A DNA stretch of 64,000 bases from Coriobacteriaceae bacterium (GTDB taxonomy: Bacteria; Actinomycetota; Coriobacteriia; Coriobacteriales; Coriobacteriaceae): the NCBI GenBank assembly GCA_902835305.1, contig CADFMD010000012.1, forward strand, positions 1-64,000. The letters are read 5' to 3'. The position numbers and the translations under genes are program-made. This document shows positions 15,134 to 22,922 of the stretch, one piece after another. The notes under the pieces were generated by a model that worked only from the letters and a program-made list of their open reading frames with translations, was not told the DNA's origin and searched no databases. Position 1 is the stretch's first letter, and each line of letters opens with the position of its first letter.

Positions 15134-15190
15134 AGTGGTTTTTAACTCGGTTGTTTGACAGAAGCCCACGTCGATAGTCGGGCTGTGGAC

Positions 15191-15577
15191 TTAAGATTTC
15201 GGGGGCTCCCAAGCGTTTTCGATCGCGGCGCGGTAGATTGCAGCGTAATTAAGCATCCAGCTGCCATCACCAGTTTTTTGAATATACCCCTTATCCTTTA
15301 GAGAAGTATAGGCTCGGGATATCGTGTTCTTGCTCAAGTGGTAGTGATCCTCAATCCATTTGCTTCTAGCGCAAAAGCCCATGGGCCGTTTGTTTTTGGA
15401 AGGTTTTCCAAACTTCCATACGAGGCCGAGGATGAGACGCTCGGCGGCAACGGTGGTGACGCAGCACGCCCACTCGGGCACTGAAATAAAAATAGCTTTA
15501 TCCATTTTCTCTATAATCTTTCGTTGCTCGGTAACATCATCGTTGAATATGTCGGAAATTGACGGTAGCTCGCTCAT
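15191..15577 (-). CDS. Winged-helix protein of the element
   Basis: Protein of 128 aa. Its middle and C-terminal parts look like a winged helix: RLILGLVWKFG, then ARSKWIEDHYHLSKNTISRA and LKDKGYIQKTGDGSW, that is a recognition helix followed by a wing. It begins 9 bases after the excisionase-like gene and probably shares its transcript. It could be a replication initiator fragment, transfer regulator or recombination accessory protein. Sequence alone does not decide. Confidence 0.6.
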   Translation of the reverse strand: MSELPSISDIFNDDVTEQRKIIEKMDKAIFISVPEWACCVTTVAAERLILGLVWKFGKPSKNKRPMGFCARSKWIEDHYHLSKNTISRAYTSLKDKGYIQKTGDGSWMLNYAAIYRAAIENAWEPPKS

Positions 15578-15586
15578 GTTTACCGC

Positions 15587-15832
15587 CTAGTCAAGGTGGG
15601 CGGTACGACCTTCAAGCTGCTTGAAAAGCTCATAGAATGAGCTTTCAAACATGTAATTCGAGCGATGGATTTGGATGAGCTTGCCGGACTCGCGCATAAA
15701 CTTGCGCGCGGTGTTTTCGCTCCAGCCAGTGAGTTCGCGGATATCGTTAACGCGGAGTAACCGATCGCACTGAGCGGCACCAGTGGGGAAAGTCGGTGTG
15801 GACGCCTGAGTGCTAATCTGTGGAGTAGCCAT
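15587..15832 (-). CDS. xis: Excisionase-like HTH protein
   Basis: Protein of 81 aa with one helix-turn-helix of the MerR/excisionase type: LLRVNDIRELTGWSENTARK ... followed by basic residues and FYELFKQLEG. Size, position upstream of a small HTH gene and near the integrase, and fold type fit a recombination directionality factor. An aagga lies about 9 nt before ATG 15832. It is read in the same direction as the integrase but from a separate promoter region. Confidence 0.6.
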   Translation of the reverse strand: MATPQISTQASTPTFPTGAAQCDRLLRVNDIRELTGWSENTARKFMRESGKLIQIHRSNYMFESSFYELFKQLEGRTAHLD

Positions 15833-15854
15833 GATGAGCTATCCTTTCAATGAG

Positions 15855-15913
15855 GGCCCTCCCTGTGCTTGTAAGACTTACCAGGTTCATAAGCACTTGG
15901 GGGGCCGGTTTTT
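15855..15913. terminator. Inverted repeat between integrase and xis-like gene
   Basis: Imperfect arms ggccctccctgtgctt (15855-15870) and aagcacttggggggcc (15891-15906), followed on the plus strand by ggttttt. It lies in the 218-bp gap 15833-16050. In the minus direction it would be part of the leader of the xis-like gene and may act as a regulatory stem. Confidence 0.45.
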
Positions 15914-16050
15914 ATGACTACATGCGTAGCCATCTGACAGCTTTAGAATCTATTAAAACTCATTAGATGTCAATCAAATAAAGCGTCTACCTGCGGAAAT
16001 AGTAGTATAGTACCGTAATATTATTGATGAAACGATGAATGAATGACATG

Positions 16051-17298
16051 CTATTTCTCGCTTTTCTGTATATAGGCGTTGATGAAGTCTTCGTAGCCTT
16101 TAACTGCTTTTATTTCTGATTGTTGAACGAGGCTTGTATACGTTTTGAGCGTGATATTGGGGTCCGCGTGGCCAAGAATACCTTGCACGCTTCTAACGTC
16201 CGATCCGTTCGCCAGCATAAAAGTGCTTACACAATGCCTGAGCTGATGCGGGCAGATGCCCTTATATAGTTTTCCGCCAGTCGAATTGTTCGGCTCATAG
16301 ATTCCAAGATTACAGCTAACTGCGAAATCGCGAAACCAATGGTTGAAGATGTAGTTTTTCATGTGACAGACAGTAGGGACCCCCTGCTTGACAGCAATAT
16401 CGCTAATGATGGGAGTGCTGCCAGTCTGGGACAGCCCCAGAGAGGCCAGGAGCTCTTTTTGTATGGCTGACCATGATTGAAGGCGTTCGGCCAAGGTTTC
16501 TCCAACGGGGATTTTGCGTTGGCTTTCTTGTGACTTGGGTGCCCTCAGTTCATGGTCGTTGGTGTACTGCCTGTCAATTTTCAAGGTTTTATTGGCAGGG
16601 TCCCAATCGCGCCATTCGAGGCCCAGCATCTCGCCTTTCCGCATACCCGTATACACTAGTACTAGCGTACCAACAGCTTCGGCGGTGAGCTCAATGTGTT
16701 GAAGATGTGTGCATAGGGTAGCTACTTGGTCGATTGTCAGTGATTCTCTTTTGTTGCGTGGTCTGCGAACATGAACGGTAGCGCAGGGGTTTCGGTCAAT
16801 TATTCTCTTTGCGACTGCATTCGACAGAATCTGACGCAGTTTTGAATTGATTCGTACAAGCTCTGATGGTTTGTATTTTCCCGTACGACGAGCTTCGGCA
16901 TATGCTTCTTCGATTAGATCGGGAGTTAGCCCCTCAATTGTCTGAAACGCACCGAATAGGTCTTCGATATGCCTGCAATCGTACGCTTCTCTTTCATAGC
17001 TCGTTGGCACAAGCTCGGTGTCCCTATTTTCATGAAAGGCCCAGCAGTAGGACGCAAGCAAAGTGGGCTTTTTAGTTTTAGTGATCGTGCCAGAGGAGTT
17101 GATTTCAGCCAGCTTGGCCTGCATTGCAGCCTTAGCTTCTGTTTTAGTCTTGCAACGAACCGTATAAGTTGGGGATCGTTTGTAGCGCCCTGTCTTCGGG
17201 TCCTTGACTCCAAGGGAAAAATAATAGCGATAGGTGTTAGGTGATCTCTTGTCTTTCCAACACGTGCCTCTTCCGCTAATGAGTGGCTGTTCTGACAT
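16051..17298 (-). CDS. int: Tyrosine integrase
   Basis: Site-specific recombinase, 415 aa, full length for Tn916/phage-type integrases. It has an N-terminal arm-binding region (about 1-70), an SAM-like core-binding domain (about 75-175) and a catalytic domain. Catalytic residues are visible: Arg220 (TGMRKGE), Lys255 (APKSQES), His351 and Arg354 (HQLRH), His377 (GHAD) and nucleophile Tyr387 (LKTYTSL). It lies 191 bp inside the right att site and should integrate and excise the element at tRNA-Arg(CCU). Cggag precedes ATG 17298. Confidence 0.95.
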   Translation of the reverse strand: MSEQPLISGRGTCWKDKRSPNTYRYYFSLGVKDPKTGRYKRSPTYTVRCKTKTEAKAAMQAKLAEINSSGTITKTKKPTLLASYCWAFHENRDTELVPTSYEREAYDCRHIEDLFGAFQTIEGLTPDLIEEAYAEARRTGKYKPSELVRINSKLRQILSNAVAKRIIDRNPCATVHVRRPRNKRESLTIDQVATLCTHLQHIELTAEAVGTLVLVYTGMRKGEMLGLEWRDWDPANKTLKIDRQYTNDHELRAPKSQESQRKIPVGETLAERLQSWSAIQKELLASLGLSQTGSTPIISDIAVKQGVPTVCHMKNYIFNHWFRDFAVSCNLGIYEPNNSTGGKLYKGICPHQLRHCVSTFMLANGSDVRSVQGILGHADPNITLKTYTSLVQQSEIKAVKGYEDFINAYIQKSEK

Positions 17299-17489
17299 CT
17301 TTGCACTCCGTTTCTTTGAATAGTTTTCAACAATTCATTGAGTGCAGTTTAGCTAAAGCCGTTAGTAATATGTTTGTAAAAGCATAGGCGCAGCTACCGG
17401 AGGCAAAAGACGCAAACTGCTATGTTTATCTGCGGTTATATGATGTTCAATGATGCTTGATGAATGGTAGGGGGTAGCATTAAATCATA

Positions 17490-17537
17490 TCTCCTAAAGC
17501 GGGTGTCGACGGTTCGAATCCGCCCGGGGGCACCAGA
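17490..17537 (+). other. att site, right end of element
   Basis: 48 bases identical to 3855-3902: the 3' part of tRNA-Arg without its 5' half. The native tRNA terminator follows at once. Confidence 0.9.
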
Positions 17538-17835
17538 GGAATATCGAGCCCGGTACCGCTACGGTGCCGGGCTCTTCTGGTCTAAAGGCAGGATTCGGAC
17601 CGTCGACACCCGCGTCACTCATTTCCCCGCGGGGGGAGTTTTCGAATCCGCCCGGGGGCACCAGAGGAATATCGAGCCCGGTACCGCTACGGTGCCGGGC
17701 TCTTCTGGTCTAAAGGCAGGATTCGGACCGTCGACACCCGCGTCACTCATTTCCCCGCGGGGGGAGTTTTCGAATCCGCCCGGGGGCACCAGAGGAATAT
17801 CGAGCCCGGTACCGCTACGGTGCCGGGCTCTTCTG
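17513..17835. repeat. 128-bp tandem repeat of tRNA tail plus terminator
   Basis: Units start at 17513, 17641 and 17769 (exact 128-base period); the third stops after its terminator at 17835. Each unit opens with the last 24 nt of tRNA-Arg (T loop to CCA), then a terminator with 12-base arms (first copy 17546-17576). Units 1 and 2 continue with a near reverse complement of the tRNA anticodon-to-T region (ggattcggaccgtcgacac). An open frame through the array (17464-17895) only reads repeated tRNA sequence and is not a gene. Confidence 0.92.
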
Positions 17836-17858
17836 ATTCATGCCATGTCAAAAATGAA

Positions 17859-17889
17859 GCGCCCGCTTGCTGGGGGAGCAAGCGGGCGC
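17859..17889 (-). terminator. Terminator of the kinase/wall operon
   Basis: Perfect 13-base arms gcgcccgcttgct (17859-17871) and agcaagcgggcgc (17877-17889). On the minus strand it is followed by ttcatttttg, 50 bases after the pknB stop. Confidence 0.85.
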
Positions 17890-17941
17890 CTGTGAGCGAA
17901 TATGTTTGCGGCGAGAGCCGTAATGAGCGGTTGGGTTGCGA

Positions 17942-19903
17942 CTAGTTGGTCGTACCGGAATCGTCGCCCGTGCTCGTGCCTGAACCCGAACCCGAGCCAG
18001 AAAGTGCAACCGTCAGCGTAATCGTGCTGTCGGTGGACTGCTTGCCGGTGGGGGAGACGCCCGTGACGGTGGCGTTTTCGTTGCCACTCACGGGGTTGCC
18101 GTTCTGATCGCAGAATGCGATGTTGTAGAACCCGGCGTTGTTGAGCGCGGTGACGGCCGCGGAGATGCTCTTGCCGTACAGGTTGCCCGGAACGCTGGCC
18201 TTGCCGGACTTCTTGGCAATGACGACGGTAATCGTGGCGCCAGGCTTCTGCTTGCCGCTGGGGTTCCAGCTAATCACGGTGCCCTCGGTAACCGAATCGT
18301 TCTCCTGGTAGCTCACGTCGACGCCAAAGCCTGCCATATCGAGGGCGTTGCGCGCCTGGGCCTCGGTCATGTCGGTCAGATCGGGGACGGAGGTGGTGTC
18401 AGGACCGCTGGAGACCTTGTACGAGATGGTCGTGCCCTTCTCGACTTCCTTACCGGGTTCGGTGCCCTGCTCAAAGACCTGGCCCTCATCGGCCTCGTTG
18501 GCCTCCTCGGAGGCGTTGCCCTTCAGGCCAACGCTTGCCAGCGCGGCTTCTGCCTGGTCCTTGGTCAGGCCGACAAGCCGGGGAACCTCAACCTTCTCGG
18601 AGGGCTTGGGGCCCTTGGAGATTACCAGGTTAACCTTGGTGCCCTTGGCCTTCTTGGTTTTGCCGTTGGGCGTCTGCTCGGCGACCTTGCCCTCGTCGAT
18701 ATCGTCGTTGTAGCTTTGGTCGATGGTGCCGACCTCGAGGCCGGCTTCCTTGATCTGCTCGACGGCAGTCTGCTGGTCCTTGCCCAGCACATCGGGCACG
18801 GTGACCTGCTCGCCGCCAAAGAGTCCTGTGGCAAAGGCCACCACGATACCGATGACGGCAACGGCTGCCACCACGGCGGCGATGATCTTGTTCTTGTTGG
18901 ATTTGGGCTTTTCGACCTCGTAGGAGCCGGTGGAGCCCGAAACCGAGCTACGGGCGGTATTCTGGCCGCTCACGCCCGAGACGGGACGTACCATGGCGCG
19001 CGTCTGATCGGAAAGCTCGCGAGTCTTGGTGGCGCCCAGTTCACCGGGTGCACCGATGATGCGCGTGGGCTCCGAGATGTTGACGGCACGGCCCGACAGG
19101 TAGCTGTTGAGCACCTGACGAAGCTCGTCGGCGGTCTGGAAGCGGTTTGCCGGGTCCTTCTCCATGCACTTGAGGATGATGCGCTCAAGGTCGGCGTCGA
19201 CACCGGAGTTGATCTGGCTCGGCGGAATAGGCAGCTCGTTGACCTGCTTGAGTGCGACTGAGATGGCGTCATCACCGTCAAAGGGCACGCGGCCGGTGGC
19301 GCACTCGTACATCACGACGCCCAGCGAGTAGATATCCGAGGTGGGGCCGAGGTCCTGACCACGGGTCTGCTCGGGACTGACGTAGTGGGCGGTTCCCAGC
19401 ACGTTGTTGTCTTGCGTGAGGTGGCTGTTCTTGGCGCGCGCGATGCCAAAGTCCATCACCTTGATGTTGCCGTCGGGCAGCACCATGATGTTCTGCGGCT
19501 TGATGTCGCGGTGGATGATCTCGTGCTTGTGGGCGACCGAAAGCGCGGAGCTGATCTGCGAGCCGATCTGGGCGACCTTCTTGGGGTCGAGGGCGCCGTG
19601 GCTCTTGATGCCGCTCTTAAGGTCGGTGCCGCGCAGGTACTCCATGACGATGTAATAGGTGTCGCCGTCCTTGCCCCAATCGTAGACGCCCACGATATAG
19701 GGGGAGGAGAGACCGGCTGCTGCCTGGGCCTCCTGCTTAAAGCGTGCGGCGAAGGTTGCGTCGCCAGCATACTGCGGCAGCATGATCTTGACGGCTACCG
19801 TGCGGTCGAGGACCTGGTCCTGCGCACGGAAGACGGTCGCCATGCCGCCTGTCCCCACCTTATCCTTGAGGAGGTATCTTCCCCCGAGGACCCTCTGTTC
19901 CAT
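17942..19903 (-). CDS. pknB: PASTA-domain Ser/Thr kinase (PknB-like)
   Basis: Membrane kinase of 653 aa that senses cell-wall fragments and phosphorylates division and wall proteins. The kinase domain is about residues 9-270, with VAVK Lys39, HRDIKPQN and DFG. A juxtamembrane region and one membrane helix (about 340-362) follow, then four PASTA repeats in the extracellular part (first VPDVLGKDQ) and a Ser/Gly tail. A longer frame begins at 20026, but ATG 19903 has aggag 5 nt upstream. It is the last gene of a six-gene operon, 132 bp after the RodA-PBP fusion. Confidence 0.95.
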   Translation of the reverse strand: MEQRVLGGRYLLKDKVGTGGMATVFRAQDQVLDRTVAVKIMLPQYAGDATFAARFKQEAQAAAGLSSPYIVGVYDWGKDGDTYYIVMEYLRGTDLKSGIKSHGALDPKKVAQIGSQISSALSVAHKHEIIHRDIKPQNIMVLPDGNIKVMDFGIARAKNSHLTQDNNVLGTAHYVSPEQTRGQDLGPTSDIYSLGVVMYECATGRVPFDGDDAISVALKQVNELPIPPSQINSGVDADLERIILKCMEKDPANRFQTADELRQVLNSYLSGRAVNISEPTRIIGAPGELGATKTRELSDQTRAMVRPVSGVSGQNTARSSVSGSTGSYEVEKPKSNKNKIIAAVVAAVAVIGIVVAFATGLFGGEQVTVPDVLGKDQQTAVEQIKEAGLEVGTIDQSYNDDIDEGKVAEQTPNGKTKKAKGTKVNLVISKGPKPSEKVEVPRLVGLTKDQAEAALASVGLKGNASEEANEADEGQVFEQGTEPGKEVEKGTTISYKVSSGPDTTSVPDLTDMTEAQARNALDMAGFGVDVSYQENDSVTEGTVISWNPSGKQKPGATITVVIAKKSGKASVPGNLYGKSISAAVTALNNAGFYNIAFCDQNGNPVSGNENATVTGVSPTGKQSTDSTITLTVALSGSGSGSGTSTGDDSGTTN

Positions 19904-20035
19904 TCCTGCTCCTAACATAACTATTCGCTCAACGATGTGTGTAGTACCTACGATGTGGCCGCTGGGGCCGTGTGGCGCGTTGCCGCTAACTCTTCGGCCG
20001 CGGCGCGCCTCGGGTGTCCGATTCAATCATGGGCA

Positions 20036-22906
20036 TCACGCTCCCTGTGCGGCGAGCGCCGCGGTCAGGACGATGCCGGCAATCTTGGCCGCCTTGACGT
20101 CGTGTTTGTCGTAATCCTCCAAGGCCACCGAGATGGCGACCGTGGGTGAATCGTAAGGTGCAAAGCCAACGAACATCGAGTTGACGTTGGTGCCGCCGGT
20201 CTCGGCCGAGCCGGTCTTGCCGGCGACCTTGACGCCGGGGACCTGGGCATCGGTGCCGGTACCGGACTGGACGACGGCGAGCATGGCCTGCTTGACCTGG
20301 TCGGCCGTGGCGGAGCTGACGGCCTGACCCAGCGAGCGGGACTGCGTGGTCTTGACCACAGTTCCGTCCGGGGCGAGTACCTGGGCTACAAAGTACGGGT
20401 CCATGACCACGCCACTGTTAGCGATGGCGGCGGCAATCACGGCGTTTTGCATGACGGTGGTCTGCGGGCCGGGCGTGTGGTCCATGCCGACAGGCTGGCC
20501 GGCGCCGGCCCAAGCGGTCTCCCACTCGGTCATGAGCGACGGGTCTGCCATGATGGAGGCCGCGGAGGTCAGGTCCTGGCCGAGCTTTTGGCCGTAGCCA
20601 AAGGCGTTGGCAAACTGCACGAGCGTGTTTGCGCCAACTTCGTTTGCCACCTGGCCAAAGACGACGTTGGAGGACACGGCAAAGGCCTGCTGCAGGCTGA
20701 TGGTGCCGTAGCTCTCGTTGGCATAGTTGGTGACCGGCGCGTTGCCGATGTCCATGGAGCCGGGCGCCTGGTAGGTGCTGGTAAGGCTGGCGGTGCCGGT
20801 CTCGAGTGCCGCGGAAAGCGTAACGACCTTAAACGTGGAGCCCGGCGTGTACAGCGCGTCCATGGCGCGATTGTACATGGAGCCGTCCTCGCCGCCGCCC
20901 GCCTGCAGCAGGGCGTCGATGTTGGTGTTGTCATAGGTGGGCGAGCTGGCGCATGCGAGCACCGCACCGGTACGCGGGTCGATGACCACTACAGCGCCCT
21001 TAAAGCCCTTGAGCGCCTGCTCGGCCGCCGTCTGGATACGCGAGTCGATGGTGAGCTTGGCGGTGTTGCCCGGCTGGGTCTGGCCCGCGAGCGACGCGAT
21101 GGCGTTGTTCCAGCTGGAGTAATCCTTAGAGCCGGTGAGCGTGTCGTTCATGACGCTCTCGATGGCGGTGGTGCCATACTGCTGGCTCACGTAGCCAACC
21201 ACGTGCGCTGCCAGGTTGCCGTTGGGGTAGGAGCGTACGTAGGTGCCGTCCTCCTGCTGCAGCGACTCGGCCAGCGTCACGCCGTCGGACGTGATGATAG
21301 AACCGCGCTGGATGTACTTGGAGCGGGCGATAGTGTGGTTGTTGGTCGGCATATCCTGATAGTCCTTGGCCTTGATGACCTGGACATAGGTGAGGTTGCC
21401 GATAAGGATGGCGAACAGCGCCGTAAAGGCGAGCACCGCACGGGTTAGACGGTTGGCGAGCGCAACGCGGCCGAGCACACCGGATTCAGGCGTGTCGAGC
21501 AGGCGACGGCGCATGCGCGAGCCGACGGAATGGCTGCCGCTGCCGTAGGAAGACGAGGTGGCAAAGCGCGTGCCCGTCGGGGCGGCGGCGGATGCGACCT
21601 GATCATCGGTGATGGCGGTCATGGTGCCGGTGCCAGTAAGCTCGGCCTCGCGTCCGGTCGCTTCGTCACCGGCGCGCAGCAGGAGCGCGACGATGATAAA
21701 GCTTGCCAGCAGTGAGGAACCGCCCTGGCTCATAAAGGGCAGGGTGACGCCGGTCAGCGGGATCAGGCGGGTAACGCCGCCCACGATCAAGAAGGCCTGG
21801 AAGCTGATGGCGGCCGTAAGGCCCGTGGCGCTAAAGGCGGCGAGGTCGGATTTAGCGCGGGCAGCCGTGGTGAGGCCACGCACGGCAAAGAGCATAAACA
21901 GGATGAGCACGGCGCCGCCGCCCAAAAGGCCCATCTCCTCGCCGATGGCAGAGAAGATAAAGTCGGACTCGACGACAGGGATGTTGTTGGCCATGCCGTT
22001 GCCGATGCCAACACCGACCAGACCGCCATCGGCAAGCGAGAAGAGCGACTGGACGATCTGGTAGCCCTGGCCCTGGGCGTCCTTAAACGGATCGACCCAA
22101 ACCTGGAAACGCACCTGAACGTGCGACAGGAACTTGTAGGCGCCCACGGCTCCAACGGCTAAGAGCGCAAGGCCGATAACGACATACGAAAAGCGCCCCG
22201 TGGCAACGTAGAGCATCAGCAAGAAGATGGTGTAGAACAGCACGGCCGAACCCAGGTCGCGTTCGAAGACGACGACGAGCAGGCACACACCCCACACGGC
22301 AAACAGCGGCAGCAGCAGTCGCAGGCGAGGGATCTTAAAGCCCAGGATCTTGCGGTTGGAGATGGAGAGCAGCTCGCGGTTCTCGGCCAGGTACCCGGCC
22401 AGGAACAGCACGATAAAGACTTTGGCGAACTCGCCGGGCTGGATGGTAAAGCCCGCGATGCGAATCCACAGCTTGGAGCCCGAGATCGTGGTGCCGATAA
22501 AGATAGGCAGCATCAGCAGAATGATGCCGATAATGCCAAAGGTGTACTTGTAGCGCATGACTACGTCGAGGTTCTTAACCAACGCGAGCGTTCCCACCAT
22601 CAGGGCCACCGAGACAAACAGGATGATGAGCTGTGAGATCGCGAGAGCGGGTGCGAGACGCGTCACGAACGTGATACCGATGCCCGAAAGCACAAAGACA
22701 ATGGGCAGGATGGCGGGGTCGGCACCGGGCGCCAAGATGCGCACGGCAATGTGGGCCGCAGCAAAGGCGGCAAAGAGGCCGATCGGTACGGCGAGCGTCT
22801 CAAAGGAGATGGCAGCGCCCGCGGTGAGCACGTACATCGCATACAGCAGGATGACGGGGAACGCCGAGGCGATGAGCAAGAGCAGCTCGGTGTTGCGGCG
22901 ACTCAT
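20036..22906 (-). CDS. RodA/FtsW-PBP fusion (SEDS + transpeptidase)
   Basis: Single polypeptide of 956 aa joining two enzymes that are normally separate partners. Residues about 5-425 form a multispan SEDS glycosyltransferase (RodA/FtsW/SpoVE family; motifs QPGEFAKV, FERDLGSA, GNGMANNIPVVESDFIFSAI). A polar linker (about 425-480) leads to one membrane helix (RAVLAFTALFAILIGNLTYV). A class B penicillin-binding transpeptidase follows, with Ser690 in TPGSTFK, SSN and KTGSAE. It should polymerise and crosslink peptidoglycan. No stop or frameshift separates the halves. ATG 22906 (agggag 8 nt upstream) is preferred to GTG 22915. Downstream of the phosphatase and upstream of pknB, as rodA-pbpA are in other actinobacteria. 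Confidence 0.92.
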   Translation of the reverse strand: MSRRNTELLLLIASAFPVILLYAMYVLTAGAAISFETLAVPIGLFAAFAAAHIAVRILAPGADPAILPIVFVLSGIGITFVTRLAPALAISQLIILFVSVALMVGTLALVKNLDVVMRYKYTFGIIGIILLMLPIFIGTTISGSKLWIRIAGFTIQPGEFAKVFIVLFLAGYLAENRELLSISNRKILGFKIPRLRLLLPLFAVWGVCLLVVVFERDLGSAVLFYTIFLLMLYVATGRFSYVVIGLALLAVGAVGAYKFLSHVQVRFQVWVDPFKDAQGQGYQIVQSLFSLADGGLVGVGIGNGMANNIPVVESDFIFSAIGEEMGLLGGGAVLILFMLFAVRGLTTAARAKSDLAAFSATGLTAAISFQAFLIVGGVTRLIPLTGVTLPFMSQGGSSLLASFIIVALLLRAGDEATGREAELTGTGTMTAITDDQVASAAAPTGTRFATSSSYGSGSHSVGSRMRRRLLDTPESGVLGRVALANRLTRAVLAFTALFAILIGNLTYVQVIKAKDYQDMPTNNHTIARSKYIQRGSIITSDGVTLAESLQQEDGTYVRSYPNGNLAAHVVGYVSQQYGTTAIESVMNDTLTGSKDYSSWNNAIASLAGQTQPGNTAKLTIDSRIQTAAEQALKGFKGAVVVIDPRTGAVLACASSPTYDNTNIDALLQAGGGEDGSMYNRAMDALYTPGSTFKVVTLSAALETGTASLTSTYQAPGSMDIGNAPVTNYANESYGTISLQQAFAVSSNVVFGQVANEVGANTLVQFANAFGYGQKLGQDLTSAASIMADPSLMTEWETAWAGAGQPVGMDHTPGPQTTVMQNAVIAAAIANSGVVMDPYFVAQVLAPDGTVVKTTQSRSLGQAVSSATADQVKQAMLAVVQSGTGTDAQVPGVKVAGKTGSAETGGTNVNSMFVGFAPYDSPTVAISVALEDYDKHDVKAAKIAGIVLTAALAAQGA

Positions 22907-22922
22907 AAGCGGCACTCCCTTT

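Larger units (their letters stand above)
3855..17537. mobile_element. Integrative mobilizable element in tRNA-Arg(CCU)
   Basis: About 13.7 kb bounded by a perfect 48-bp direct repeat made of the 3' part of tRNA-Arg plus two bases. The tyrosine integrase gene sits next to the right end. The element holds mobC, a relaxase, HTH regulators, an adhesin, a lipoprotein candidate and three phosphoesterases. No coupling protein, VirB4 or other type IV secretion gene is present, so it fits an IME (mobilized in trans) better than an ICE. Base composition is uneven, suggesting assembly from several sources. Confidence 0.88.

Noticed and set aside
14846..15169. Intact 107-aa gene
   Set aside because: Only a toxin-like middle is recognisable; the ending is out of frame and the front is a hairpin, so it is listed as a pseudogene.
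3855..17537. Classification as ICE or prophage
   Set aside because: No conjugation ATPases or channel genes and no capsid, terminase or tail genes; IME fits better.
17464..17895. 143-codon frame over the tRNA-tail repeat
   Set aside because: It only translates tRNA and terminator sequence three times; a repeat artefact.
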